The notes under the pieces: generated by a model
Databases searched by the model: none
Told to the model about the DNA's origin: nothing
The model's input: the letters and a program-made list of their open reading frames with translations, nothing else
In this document: piece by piece, positions 7,384 through 13,866 of the stretch
Layout: each line of letters begins with the position of its first letter
Numbering within the stretch: the stretch's first letter is position 1
NCBI GenBank assembly: GCA_949739095.1
Contig: CATIYX010000208.1
Span: 1 to 19,370 of the forward strand
Direction: 5' to 3'
Length of the DNA: 19,370 nucleotides
From: an uncultured Clostridia bacterium
GTDB lineage: Bacteria > Bacillota > Clostridia > RUG12999
Made by a program: the position numbers and the translations under genes

Positions 7384-8388
7384 TTATTTTGCCCACATTT
7401 CAATCAATTTCTGAGCGATTTGAACGGCGTTAGAAGCCGCCCCTTTTCTGATGTTATCTGCCACTACCCAGATATTCACGCCGCTTTCTATGCTGTCATC
7501 ACGGCGGATTCTGCCAACATATACTTCATCATGTCCTGTCGCTGTCACAGCCATAGGATATACATTGTTTTCCGGATCATCCTGAATGATAATGCCAGGT
7601 GCATCTGCCAGAGTCTGTTTTAACTCTGCCAAATCAAACGTTTTTTCAAATTCCAGATTGATGGATTCGCTGTGGCTATTGAACACCGGCACACGAACAG
7701 TTGTTGCCGTGACACGCATATCAGGTTTACCCAAAATTTTTCTGGTTTCGTTCACCATTTTGATTTCTTCTTTGGTATATCCACTTTCTTCAAATACGTC
7801 AATATGCGGCAGACAGTTGTTTGCAATCGGATGCGGGAACTTTTTCGGTGCCTCGCCTTTCAATCCGTTTTCCAAGTCACTCCAGCCACCCATTCCTGCG
7901 CCAGATACTGCTTGATATGTAGAATAAACCACACGTTTAATGGTATATTTATCATCCAGCGGTTTGAGTGCAACCATTGCCTGAATGGTGGAACAATTAG
8001 GGTTTGCAATGATATTCTTTTTGTTCGCCCATTCCAAATCATAACTGTTCACTTCCGGTACCACCAGCGGCACATCAGGATCCATTCTCCATGCGCTGGA
8101 ATTATCAATGACGATACAGCCATGCGCCGCAGCAATAGGCGCAAATTTTTCACTTGTAGATCCGCCTGCGGAAAATAGCGCAATATCAATCGGTTTGTCA
8201 AAAGAGTGTTCATTCAGTTCTTCCACGGTATATTCTTTGCCCATGAAAGTAACTTTTTTCCCTGCGCTGCGTGCGGACGCCATCAAATAGTAGTTTTCAA
8301 CCGGCAGATTTTTCTCTTCTAAAACTTTTAAAAAGGTTCTTCCCACCATGCCCGTTGCACCAACGACTGCTACATTATACTTTTTCAT
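7384..8388 (-). CDS. asd: Aspartate-semialdehyde dehydrogenase
   Basis: Reduces aspartyl phosphate to aspartate semialdehyde with NADPH. 334 aa from ATG 8388, which has GGAGG 7 nt upstream; an in-frame ATG at 8412 lies ahead of that ribosome site and is rejected. Visible: the NADP-binding loop GATGMVG (10-16), NSSAWRMD (97-104), the catalytic cysteine C132 in NPNCST, and the active-site R232/H239 region (VRVPVFNSHSE). This is the Gram-positive/archaeal-like subgroup by its compact length. It is first in the operon, directly after the riboswitch terminator, so its expression is the one most directly set by lysine. No aspartokinase catalytic gene is in the operon as seen. Confidence 0.96.
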   Translation of the reverse strand: MKKYNVAVVGATGMVGRTFLKVLEEKNLPVENYYLMASARSAGKKVTFMGKEYTVEELNEHSFDKPIDIALFSAGGSTSEKFAPIAAAHGCIVIDNSSAWRMDPDVPLVVPEVNSYDLEWANKKNIIANPNCSTIQAMVALKPLDDKYTIKRVVYSTYQAVSGAGMGGWSDLENGLKGEAPKKFPHPIANNCLPHIDVFEESGYTKEEIKMVNETRKILGKPDMRVTATTVRVPVFNSHSESINLEFEKTFDLAELKQTLADAPGIIIQDDPENNVYPMAVTATGHDEVYVGRIRRDDSIESGVNIWVVADNIRKGAASNAVQIAQKLIEMWAK

Positions 8389-8444
8389 TTTGATTCCTCC
8401 AAATTTTATCATGTTTTAAGGTTGCATGTTTCTTCTTTTGAGAT

Positions 8445-8471
8445 ATAAAAAATGGCCGACCTAAGCCGACC
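8445..8471 (-). terminator. Riboswitch-controlled terminator of the asd leader
   Basis: On the minus strand GGTCGGC-TTAG-GTCGGCC forms a 7-bp stem with two G-U pairs and a tetraloop, followed by ATTTTTTATAT. The G-U pairs exist only in the minus-strand transcript, so the hairpin is strand-specific. Its 5' arm shares three bases (8469-8471) with the antiterminator pairing. Confidence 0.85.
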
Positions 8472-8504
8472 GTGAATATACGTTTTTCCATCCTTTTTCA
8501 CGAT
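8469..8504 (-). promoter_or_regulatory. Antiterminator pairing of the lysine riboswitch
   Basis: On the minus strand ATCGTGAA (8504-8497) pairs with TTCACGGT (8476-8469), 8 bp with one G-U. The left arm uses the end of riboswitch helix P1 (CTATC) and the right arm uses the first bases of the terminator stem. The pairing is therefore mutually exclusive with both, as expected for a lysine-OFF transcription switch. Confidence 0.7.
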
Positions 8505-8674
8505 AGCTCTCCATCACTTGCGGGATGACAGTCCTGCAATTATTCACTGCAAAACCAGGAACCAAAGCACACCGGACACTCTTTTCCTTCGGCAGTTTCC
8601 CCTTTCCACACGCCTTCACTGGAAAGTCCTTTTTCCTCCGGCGCCGTACTGATGAAAACCGCGACCTCTATCTC
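8500..8674 (-). promoter_or_regulatory. Lysine riboswitch (L box)
   Basis: The minus-strand leader of asd carries the conserved L-box blocks in order and spacing. They are GATAGAGGTCGCGG at the 5' end with AGTA after it, then GGAAAGGGGAAACTGCCGAAGG in two adjoining blocks (GAAAGGGGAA and CTGCCGAAGG), then CCTGG, then TTGCAGGACTGTCA, then GGAGAGCTATC. P1 closes by GATAG (8672-8668) with CTATC (8506-8502). The pattern closely follows the B. subtilis lysC leader. Bound lysine should stabilise P1, block the antiterminator and end transcription before asd. It controls asd, dapA, dapB and the double-ACT gene. Confidence 0.95.
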
Positions 8675-8706
8675 ATTATATGCAATCTTATTCAATTTGT
8701 ACCTCT

Positions 8707-8735
8707 ATCTTACCACTTCTTTGCCCATCTGTCAA
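8707..8735 (-). promoter_or_regulatory. Promoter of the lysine operon
   Basis: On the minus strand TTGACA (8730-8735), 17-base spacer, TAAGAT (8707-8712). Transcription would start near 8700, about 28 nt ahead of the riboswitch. A perfect TATAAT at 8675-8680 lies closer, but it has no good -35 and would start at the very edge of helix P1. Confidence 0.72.
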
Positions 8736-8820
8736 ATATTTTTTTCAAAAAAGAAGGATTTTTTCAAATGCCTGTAGAAAGAAATAGAATAATAGTTTTT
8801 AATAGAAAGGGATTTTACCT

Positions 8821-10134
8821 ATGAAAAAACGAATATTAGCGCTTGCCGCAGTATGTTTGCTTGGCAGCTTTTCTGCTTTCGCTGCACCCACCGGTGTGGA
8901 TACGACAGTAAAAGTCGGGCTATATTATGGCAGCGGCGCGTTAGATCAAGCGGCGTTTTCTGCCGTGGCGCCTATCAATGCAGGTGGAGCGGTTATTCCC
9001 GCTTGGACCTTTGCCTATGCAAAATCTACCGGCGGCGATGGCGGCGTGCTGGTAACAGGTGATGGTACCCAACTTCTCACGTGGCAGGGCGGCATGGTTG
9101 CACACGCCGACAACAACATCATAACCGTGAACGAAAAAGAATACCGCGGTTCTATTATTTTTCTGGCATCAGAAGGAAAAATCACAGTGATTAATCAATT
9201 ATCGGTAGATGGATATCTTTACGGCGTGCTGCCCAGCGAAACTTATCCCAGTTGGCCTGCCGAAGCGCTGAAAGCACAGGCAGTGGTTTCTCGTTCTTAT
9301 GTACTTTCCAGCGGACGCGGGCGCCATAGTGCCCAGGGATTTGACGTATGCAACACCACACATTGCCAGGTCTACAGCGGTAATGCTAAAGAAGCCGCTT
9401 CTACCAATGCAGCAGTAGACGCAACCATCGGACAAGTCTGTACTCATAATGGCGCAATTGTCAATACTGTTTTTTCCGCTTCCAACGGCGGTTATATTGA
9501 AGATTCTGTTAATGTCTGGGGCGGTTCTACCCCCTATTTTGTTTCCAAAAAGGATGATTTTGAAAAAACGGACGAAATTAAGGGGATGGTTTGGGACGCG
9601 ACCGTTACAAATGACACCATTCAAAGCAAACTTTCTGCCTCCGGCGTGAATATTGGCGCCGTGAAAGGCTTAGAGATTCTGGAAAAAGCCGCATCTGGGC
9701 GCGTTACCAAACTGCGCATTATTGGTGATAACGGCGAATACATAGCTGAACGGGAACGTTGCCGGACGCTTTTGGGACTAAAAAGCCAGCTCTATACAAT
9801 AGAATCTGCCGGCAGCGGCAGCCAGATTTCTGCTATATCCGCTGGTGGCAACAGCACTGTTGCAGATTTCTTTGTCCGCTCTGCGGATACCACTGCCCAT
9901 CTTGGTAATTCCATTTGGACAGTAGACGGCAGCGGTAACAAAGTCCAGCTATCCGCGAATGCTTCTCAGGCAGTATGGTCGGACAACGGTTTCGTGATTC
10001 ACGGACGCGGTAACGGTCACGGTATTGGTATGAGCCAATGGGGTTCAGAATATATGGCGGAAGCAGGACATTCCTATTTAGAAATTCTACAATACTATTA
10101 TCCAGGTATTTCAATAGAAACAGTAAACCAATAA
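8821..10134 (+). CDS. Secreted SpoIID/LytB-domain protein
   Basis: 437 aa. A signal peptide is clear (KKR, hydrophobic LALAAVCLLGSF, cleavage after AFA near residue 21). The SpoIID/LytB domain spans about 120-435: LSVDGYLYGVLPSE with the key glutamate E140, EALKAQAVVSRSYVL, C177 and C182 in CNTTHCQVYSG, VFSASNGGYIED, and the terminal GHGIGMSQWG (399-408). SpoIID is a lytic transglycosylase that helps thin peptidoglycan during forespore engulfment; LytB-type relatives enhance the amidase LytC. The present protein lacks the N-terminal membrane anchor usual for SpoIID and has a cleavable signal, which favours a secreted wall-remodelling enzyme over the engulfment SpoIID itself (inference). AAAGG lies about 10 nt upstream of the ATG. 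It is transcribed divergently from the lysine operon and is followed at 31 bp by a VOC gene. Confidence 0.9.
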   Translation: MKKRILALAAVCLLGSFSAFAAPTGVDTTVKVGLYYGSGALDQAAFSAVAPINAGGAVIPAWTFAYAKSTGGDGGVLVTGDGTQLLTWQGGMVAHADNNIITVNEKEYRGSIIFLASEGKITVINQLSVDGYLYGVLPSETYPSWPAEALKAQAVVSRSYVLSSGRGRHSAQGFDVCNTTHCQVYSGNAKEAASTNAAVDATIGQVCTHNGAIVNTVFSASNGGYIEDSVNVWGGSTPYFVSKKDDFEKTDEIKGMVWDATVTNDTIQSKLSASGVNIGAVKGLEILEKAASGRVTKLRIIGDNGEYIAERERCRTLLGLKSQLYTIESAGSGSQISAISAGGNSTVADFFVRSADTTAHLGNSIWTVDGSGNKVQLSANASQAVWSDNGFVIHGRGNGHGIGMSQWGSEYMAEAGHSYLEILQYYYPGISIETVNQ

Positions 10135-10165
10135 AAAATATCAATATATAAGGAGATGCATTCAA

Positions 10166-10552
10166 ATGATTCAGGGTATTGAACACATTGCAGTTTGCGC
10201 AAAGGACACAGCGAAATTAAAAGACTGGTATATCCAGATGTTTGATTTCAAACAAGTGTATGATAATGGCAAAGGAACCTATTTCGTTGCCGCACCGGAT
10301 GGCTCTATGATTGAAATTATCGCGTCAGACAACGATACAGGTAAATGCGGCGGTACAGACCTCGGTATCCGCCATTTCGCGCTTTCTGTCGGAGACGCCG
10401 ATTTTGACGCAATGGTGAAAAAACTAATGGACGCGGGCGTGGAAGTGGTAACGGAAGCGAAAACTTCTGCCAAAGGCATTAAAACCTTTTTCTTCCGCGA
10501 CATCGAAGGAAACATTTTCCATCTCATTTACCGACCCGAACCGCTTGTATAA
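10166..10552 (+). CDS. VOC-superfamily (glyoxalase-fold) protein
   Basis: 128 aa forming one complete VOC unit of two beta-alpha-beta-beta-beta repeats: IEHIAVCAKDTAKLKDWY at the start, MIEIIAS in the middle, LGIRHFALSV opening the second repeat, and GNIFHLIYRPEP at the end. Candidate metal ligands are H7, E50 and H70. The fourth position, a glutamate in glyoxalase I (GNxIEL), is H119 here, so the metal site is altered and glyoxalase I activity should not be assumed. AAGGAG lies about 9 nt upstream. It sits 31 bp after the SpoIID-domain gene and before a strong terminator, so the two are probably one transcript. Substrate unknown; dioxygenase, glyoxalase and resistance-protein branches share this fold. 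Confidence 0.87.
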   Translation: MIQGIEHIAVCAKDTAKLKDWYIQMFDFKQVYDNGKGTYFVAAPDGSMIEIIASDNDTGKCGGTDLGIRHFALSVGDADFDAMVKKLMDAGVEVVTEAKTSAKGIKTFFFRDIEGNIFHLIYRPEPLV

Positions 10553-10606
10553 CAGAAATAATCTGTCACGAAAAGGGACATTTTTAGGAAATATGTATCA
10601 GCTATC

Positions 10607-10640
10607 AAAGCAACGCTGCATGGTGCGGCGTTGCTTTTTT
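10607..10640 (+). terminator. Terminator after the VOC gene
   Basis: AAAGCAACGCTGCA pairs with TGCGGCGTTGCTTT (14 bp, one G-U) around a TGG loop and runs into TTTTTT. It lies 54 bp after the stop codon. Confidence 0.88.
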
Positions 10641-10789
10641 CTTTTGCTCCTCCCGTCACATGTTGTCAAAAAATAAATTGTTATGTAAAAAAATTTCTGA
10701 AAGCTCCTCAGCTACCATGTCATAAGCCATTGGCGCTTGGCGCTTCCTTCCCACACCTGCTTTAGTAGGAAATTTTTCACAAAATAGGG
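10641..10789. other. Gene-free stretch between terminator and nrdJ promoter
   Basis: AT-rich DNA without an ORF that has a ribosome site. The only visible pattern is a short tandem, GGCGCTTGGCGCTT, near 10733-10746. No cobalamin riboswitch core is recognisable, although the next gene product uses adenosylcobalamin. Confidence 0.5.
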
Positions 10790-10818
10790 TTTACAAGAAT
10801 ACATAGATATGGTATAAT
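10790..10818 (+). promoter_or_regulatory. Promoter of nrdJ-dut
   Basis: TTTACA (10790-10795), 17-base spacer, TATAAT (10813-10818): one mismatch from consensus in total. The predicted start is near 10825, leaving a leader of about 45 nt. Confidence 0.82.
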
Positions 10819-10841
10819 AAAGCTCGCTAACGGCACAATAA

Positions 10842-10857
10842 GCACAATATCTAGTGG
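10842..10857 (+). promoter_or_regulatory. NrdR-like operator
   Basis: GCACAATATCTAGTGG agrees at 13 of 16 positions with the published NrdR box (ACACWATATATWGTGT as I recall it). It lies between the predicted transcription start and the GGGGAGG ribosome site of nrdJ. A half-copy, CACAATA, stands 9 bp upstream (10834-10840). NrdR is the usual repressor of ribonucleotide reductase operons. A second full box at the usual helical spacing is not evident. Confidence 0.6.
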
Positions 10858-10869
10858 GGAGGCAAATTC

Positions 10870-13095
10870 ATGAAAGGACAAGCAAGTTGGTTTAATACAA
10901 CCCTGCAAAATGACATATGGACACGCAAATATTGTTATGAAGAAGAAAGTTTAGAAGGATTTTTTCAGCGTATTTCCGGCGGCAATGAGGCAGCAATGCA
11001 GCTCATGAAAGAAAAAAAATTTTTGCCGGGCGGACGCATTTTGGCAAGCCGCGGACTGGCAAAGGACGGCAAAAAAATCACCTATTCAAACTGCTATGTG
11101 ATTTCTCCGCCTGACGACCACATTGAAAGCATTTTTGAATGTGCCACGAAATTGGCGCGAACCTATTCTTATGGCGGCGGCTGCGGTATTGATATATCTG
11201 GTCTGGCGCCGACTGGCGCGCGCATTAACAATGCGGCAAAGGAAACCACGGGCAGCGTCTCTTTCATGGAGCTTTATTCTCTTGTGACGGAATTAATTGG
11301 ACAGTCGGGACGGCGCGGCGCACTGATGATTTCTCTGGATTGTTCTCATCCCGATTTGCTGAAATTTATTGACATTAAGACAGATTTGGAAAAAGTGACT
11401 AAGGCAAACATCTCTGTCCGCCTGTCCGACGCTTTTATGAAAGCAGTGCAGGATAATGCCATGTGGCGGCTACACTATACTCGCCAGGAAACAGGACAAC
11501 TCATTGAACAGGAACTGCCTGCGAGTGAGATTATGGAAAAAATCTCCTATAACAACTGGGATATGGCGGAACCAGGCGCACTGTTTTGGGACCGTATCAA
11601 GTCTTGGAGTCTGCTCAGCGAGGATGATAACTTTACATTTGCCGGCGTCAATCCCTGTGCAGAAGAGCCATTGCCTGCAGGTGGAAGTTGTCTGCTGGGC
11701 AGCTTGAATCTTGCGGCATTTGTTACAGACCCGTTTACGCCGAAGGCAGCTTTTGACCATGTAGCATTCCGTGAGGCAGTCCGCACCTCGGTAGCATTTC
11801 TCAATGAAGTGCTGGAGGAAGGACTTTTACTGCACCCGCTGCCGGAACAACGTGAAAGTGTTAATAATTGGCGGCAAATTGGTCTGGGCATCATGGGACT
11901 GGGTGACGCGCTAATTCAGCTTGGCGTCCGGTATGGCAGCGAAGATTCTCTCACGCTTTGCAACGAAATCGGCTTTGAAATGGCGGATACTGCGATTGCG
12001 GCTTCCGCGCTGTTGGCAGAACAGTATGGTCCATATCCCATGTACTGCGAAGAAGCTGTTATGAATAGTCCCTACTTTATTGCCAACACAACAGAGGAAA
12101 CCAAAAAATTGGTGCAGCAGTATGGTATGCGCAACAGTCAACTACTGACGATTGCGCCGACTGGCTCCATTTCCACCATGCTGGGTATCAGCGGCGGTAT
12201 TGAGCCGATATATAACATTTCCTACACGCGTAAAACAGAAAGTCTGCACGGTGAGGACCGGTATTATAAAGTATATACCGAAGTGGTGAAAGACTATATG
12301 GAGGCGACAGGAATCGACAGTGAGGAGCATTTGCCTGATTATTTTGCCACTGCAATGACGCTGGATTATAAAGAACGTATCAATATGCAGTCTGTCTGGC
12401 AGAAGCATATCGATGCTTCTATTTCCTCCACCGTCAACGTGAAAAACGAGTTCACCGTCCAGCAGGTGCGAGATTTATATCTCTATGCTTGGGAGCAGGG
12501 ACTGAAAGGTGTGACGATTTACCGTGACAATTGCCGCCGCAGTGGTATTTTGCTCAACGATGCGCCGGCACCGGAACAGAAGCCTTTCCAATTCGATTCT
12601 ATTTCTCCTGTTGGTCGCGCGGCACTTGGTAAAACATACGGGACAACCTCCCGCTACCGCACTTCCTGCGGAAGCCTGTTTATCACTATCAACCGCGACA
12701 AGGAAGGCAACATTGTGGAAACATTTGTTAACACATCTAAAAATGGCATTTGTAAATCCAACATTGACGGCATGAGCCGCATGATTTCTCTTGCGTTGCG
12801 CAGCGGCGTAAAGGTGGAAGAAATTATCGACCAGTTATCTTTCATCAGTTGCCAGGCGTGTGTCCGCACCCGTGCTAAAGGGGAAAAACTGGACGGTTCT
12901 TCCTGTCCTGATATTATCGCACATGCACTTGCAGAGGAATATAAAGTAAAATTGACGACAGAGGGAAAGGATTCCCGATCCGAAATCAAGCTGGAACCGG
13001 CTCAGGTTGGCGACACCTGTCCTGATTGCGGTGAAGCATTAAAACATGAAGGTGGCTGCGCTATTTGCAGCTGCGGATGGTCTAAATGCCAATAG
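10870..13095 (+). CDS. nrdJ: Adenosylcobalamin-dependent ribonucleotide reductase (class II)
   Basis: Reduces ribonucleotides to deoxyribonucleotides using a thiyl radical made with adenosylcobalamin, independent of oxygen. In 741 aa the active site is complete: redox cysteines C75 (SNCYVI) and C274 (GGSCLLGSLNL), and N261/C263/E265 in NPCAEE, where C263 is the radical site. The spacing C75 to C274 (199) and C263 to C274 (11) equals that of the Thermotoga enzyme as I recall it (C134/C322/C333). No ATP-cone precedes the catalytic domain, so overall-activity control by ATP/dATP is not expected. The C-terminal tail is cysteine-rich (C717, C720, C730, C733, C735, C740), fitting a zinc-type or disulfide-shuttle tail. 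GGGGAGG lies 8 nt before the ATG. It forms an operon with dut. Confidence 0.97.
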   Translation: MKGQASWFNTTLQNDIWTRKYCYEEESLEGFFQRISGGNEAAMQLMKEKKFLPGGRILASRGLAKDGKKITYSNCYVISPPDDHIESIFECATKLARTYSYGGGCGIDISGLAPTGARINNAAKETTGSVSFMELYSLVTELIGQSGRRGALMISLDCSHPDLLKFIDIKTDLEKVTKANISVRLSDAFMKAVQDNAMWRLHYTRQETGQLIEQELPASEIMEKISYNNWDMAEPGALFWDRIKSWSLLSEDDNFTFAGVNPCAEEPLPAGGSCLLGSLNLAAFVTDPFTPKAAFDHVAFREAVRTSVAFLNEVLEEGLLLHPLPEQRESVNNWRQIGLGIMGLGDALIQLGVRYGSEDSLTLCNEIGFEMADTAIAASALLAEQYGPYPMYCEEAVMNSPYFIANTTEETKKLVQQYGMRNSQLLTIAPTGSISTMLGISGGIEPIYNISYTRKTESLHGEDRYYKVYTEVVKDYMEATGIDSEEHLPDYFATAMTLDYKERINMQSVWQKHIDASISSTVNVKNEFTVQQVRDLYLYAWEQGLKGVTIYRDNCRRSGILLNDAPAPEQKPFQFDSISPVGRAALGKTYGTTSRYRTSCGSLFITINRDKEGNIVETFVNTSKNGICKSNIDGMSRMISLALRSGVKVEEIIDQLSFISCQACVRTRAKGEKLDGSSCPDIIAHALAEEYKVKLTTEGKDSRSEIKLEPAQVGDTCPDCGEALKHEGGCAICSCGWSKCQ

Positions 13096-13108
13096 AGGAG
13101 GAATACAT

Positions 13109-13573
13109 ATGAAAAAACGAGGATTTGAAATTGCACGAGGATTTGAAAATGAACATATCAGCTTACCGCGCCGCGCAACAAAGCACAGCGCCGGATACGA
13201 CTTTGAAGCAGCGGAGGATACACTAATTCCGTCTATCTGGTCTCAGAAAGAAAAAAAACCGGCATTTGTAAAAACCGGCGTGAAAGCCTATATGCAGGAG
13301 GACGAAGCGCTCTTTTTATTCAATCGTTCTTCCGGTCCTTTTAAAAAAGGGCTGGTGATGGCAAATTCCGTCGGTGTTGTGGACAGTGATTACTACAGCA
13401 ACGAGGACAATGACGGACATATCATGTTTGCATTTTACAATTTCTTTCCGGAGGATGTCCTCATCAAAAAAGGGGAACGCATTGGACAAGGAGTGTTCCA
13501 GACCTATCTAAAAACAGACGATGATGAAGCGTCCAGCTCCAGAATGGGCGGATTCGGCAGTACACAATTATAA
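13109..13573 (+). CDS. dut: dUTP diphosphatase (dUTPase)
   Basis: 154 aa trimeric-type dUTPase that hydrolyses dUTP to dUMP and PPi, keeping uracil out of DNA and feeding dTMP synthesis. All five motifs are visible: 1, AGYDFEA (28-34); 2, NRSSGPFKKG (72-81); 3, NSVGVVDSDY (86-95) with catalytic D92; 4, GERIGQ (122-127); 5, RMGGFGST (145-152). Motif 3 has YYSNED where most enzymes have YRGE. An upstream in-frame ATG at 13046 would lie inside nrdJ; the start at 13109 has AGAGGAGG about 7 nt before it and fits the family. The 13-bp gap to nrdJ makes one nucleotide-supply operon. Confidence 0.93.
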   Translation: MKKRGFEIARGFENEHISLPRRATKHSAGYDFEAAEDTLIPSIWSQKEKKPAFVKTGVKAYMQEDEALFLFNRSSGPFKKGLVMANSVGVVDSDYYSNEDNDGHIMFAFYNFFPEDVLIKKGERIGQGVFQTYLKTDDDEASSSRMGGFGSTQL

Positions 13574-13622
13574 TATTTTCCACAGTACCCAAAGAATTTT
13601 CATGTAGATTTCTGTTTTCATC

Positions 13623-13652
13623 TTGACAAGCTTCTATCTAATATGTTAAGAT
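13623..13652 (+). promoter_or_regulatory. Likely promoter of the phosphate transporter gene
   Basis: TTGACA (13623-13628), 18-base spacer, TAAGAT (13647-13652). It would give a leader of about 208 nt before the ATG at 13867. Confidence 0.55.
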
Positions 13653-13693
13653 AAATTTAGAAATATGAAATGATTTCCAGATAAAAATAAACG

Positions 13694-13747
13694 AAGGCCT
13701 GAAACTGAAAGAAACGTTAAAACGGTATCTATAGTTTACAGGCTTTT
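13694..13747 (+). other. Stem-loop in the phosphate transporter leader
   Basis: AAGGCCTGAAACT (13694-13706) pairs with AGTTT-A-CAGGCTTT (13733-13746) with one bulged A and one G-U; the loop is 26 bases. A short TTTT follows. It could terminate the nrdJ-dut transcript or be the first element of a regulatory leader. A weaker GAGG hairpin with TTTTTT follows at about 13771-13793. Confidence 0.5.
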
Positions 13748-13866
13748 CGTATGTAAATAATCCCCATCCCCCTCAAAGGCAGAGGCGTTTTTTGATTCCC
13801 ATTTAGCGAATGCACTACGAGGGCAGATGATACCAACAGATAAACTCTTTTTGAGGAGTGAAAAAC

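Noticed and set aside
7356..7403. Upstream in-frame start for dapA
   Set aside because: It overlaps the end of asd and precedes the AAGGAG ribosome site; the family start is at 7355.
7672..8178. 168-codon open frame on the plus strand
   Set aside because: Antisense to asd, which has its complete active site on the minus strand.
8413..8735. T-box leader for the lysine operon
   Set aside because: No T-box sequence (AGGGTGG with ACCGCGG-type partner) is present; the conserved blocks are those of the lysine riboswitch.
8525..8824. 99-codon open frame on the plus strand
   Set aside because: It runs antisense through the lysine riboswitch and promoter and ends at the start of the SpoIID-domain gene; there is no ribosome site.
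10641..10869. Cobalamin riboswitch before nrdJ
   Set aside because: The B12-box pattern (GCCACTG-type core) is not visible, and the promoter leaves only about 45 nt of leader.
13046..13108. Upstream in-frame start for dut
   Set aside because: It lies within the end of nrdJ and adds residues not seen in the dUTPase family; the AGGAGG site supports the start at 13109.
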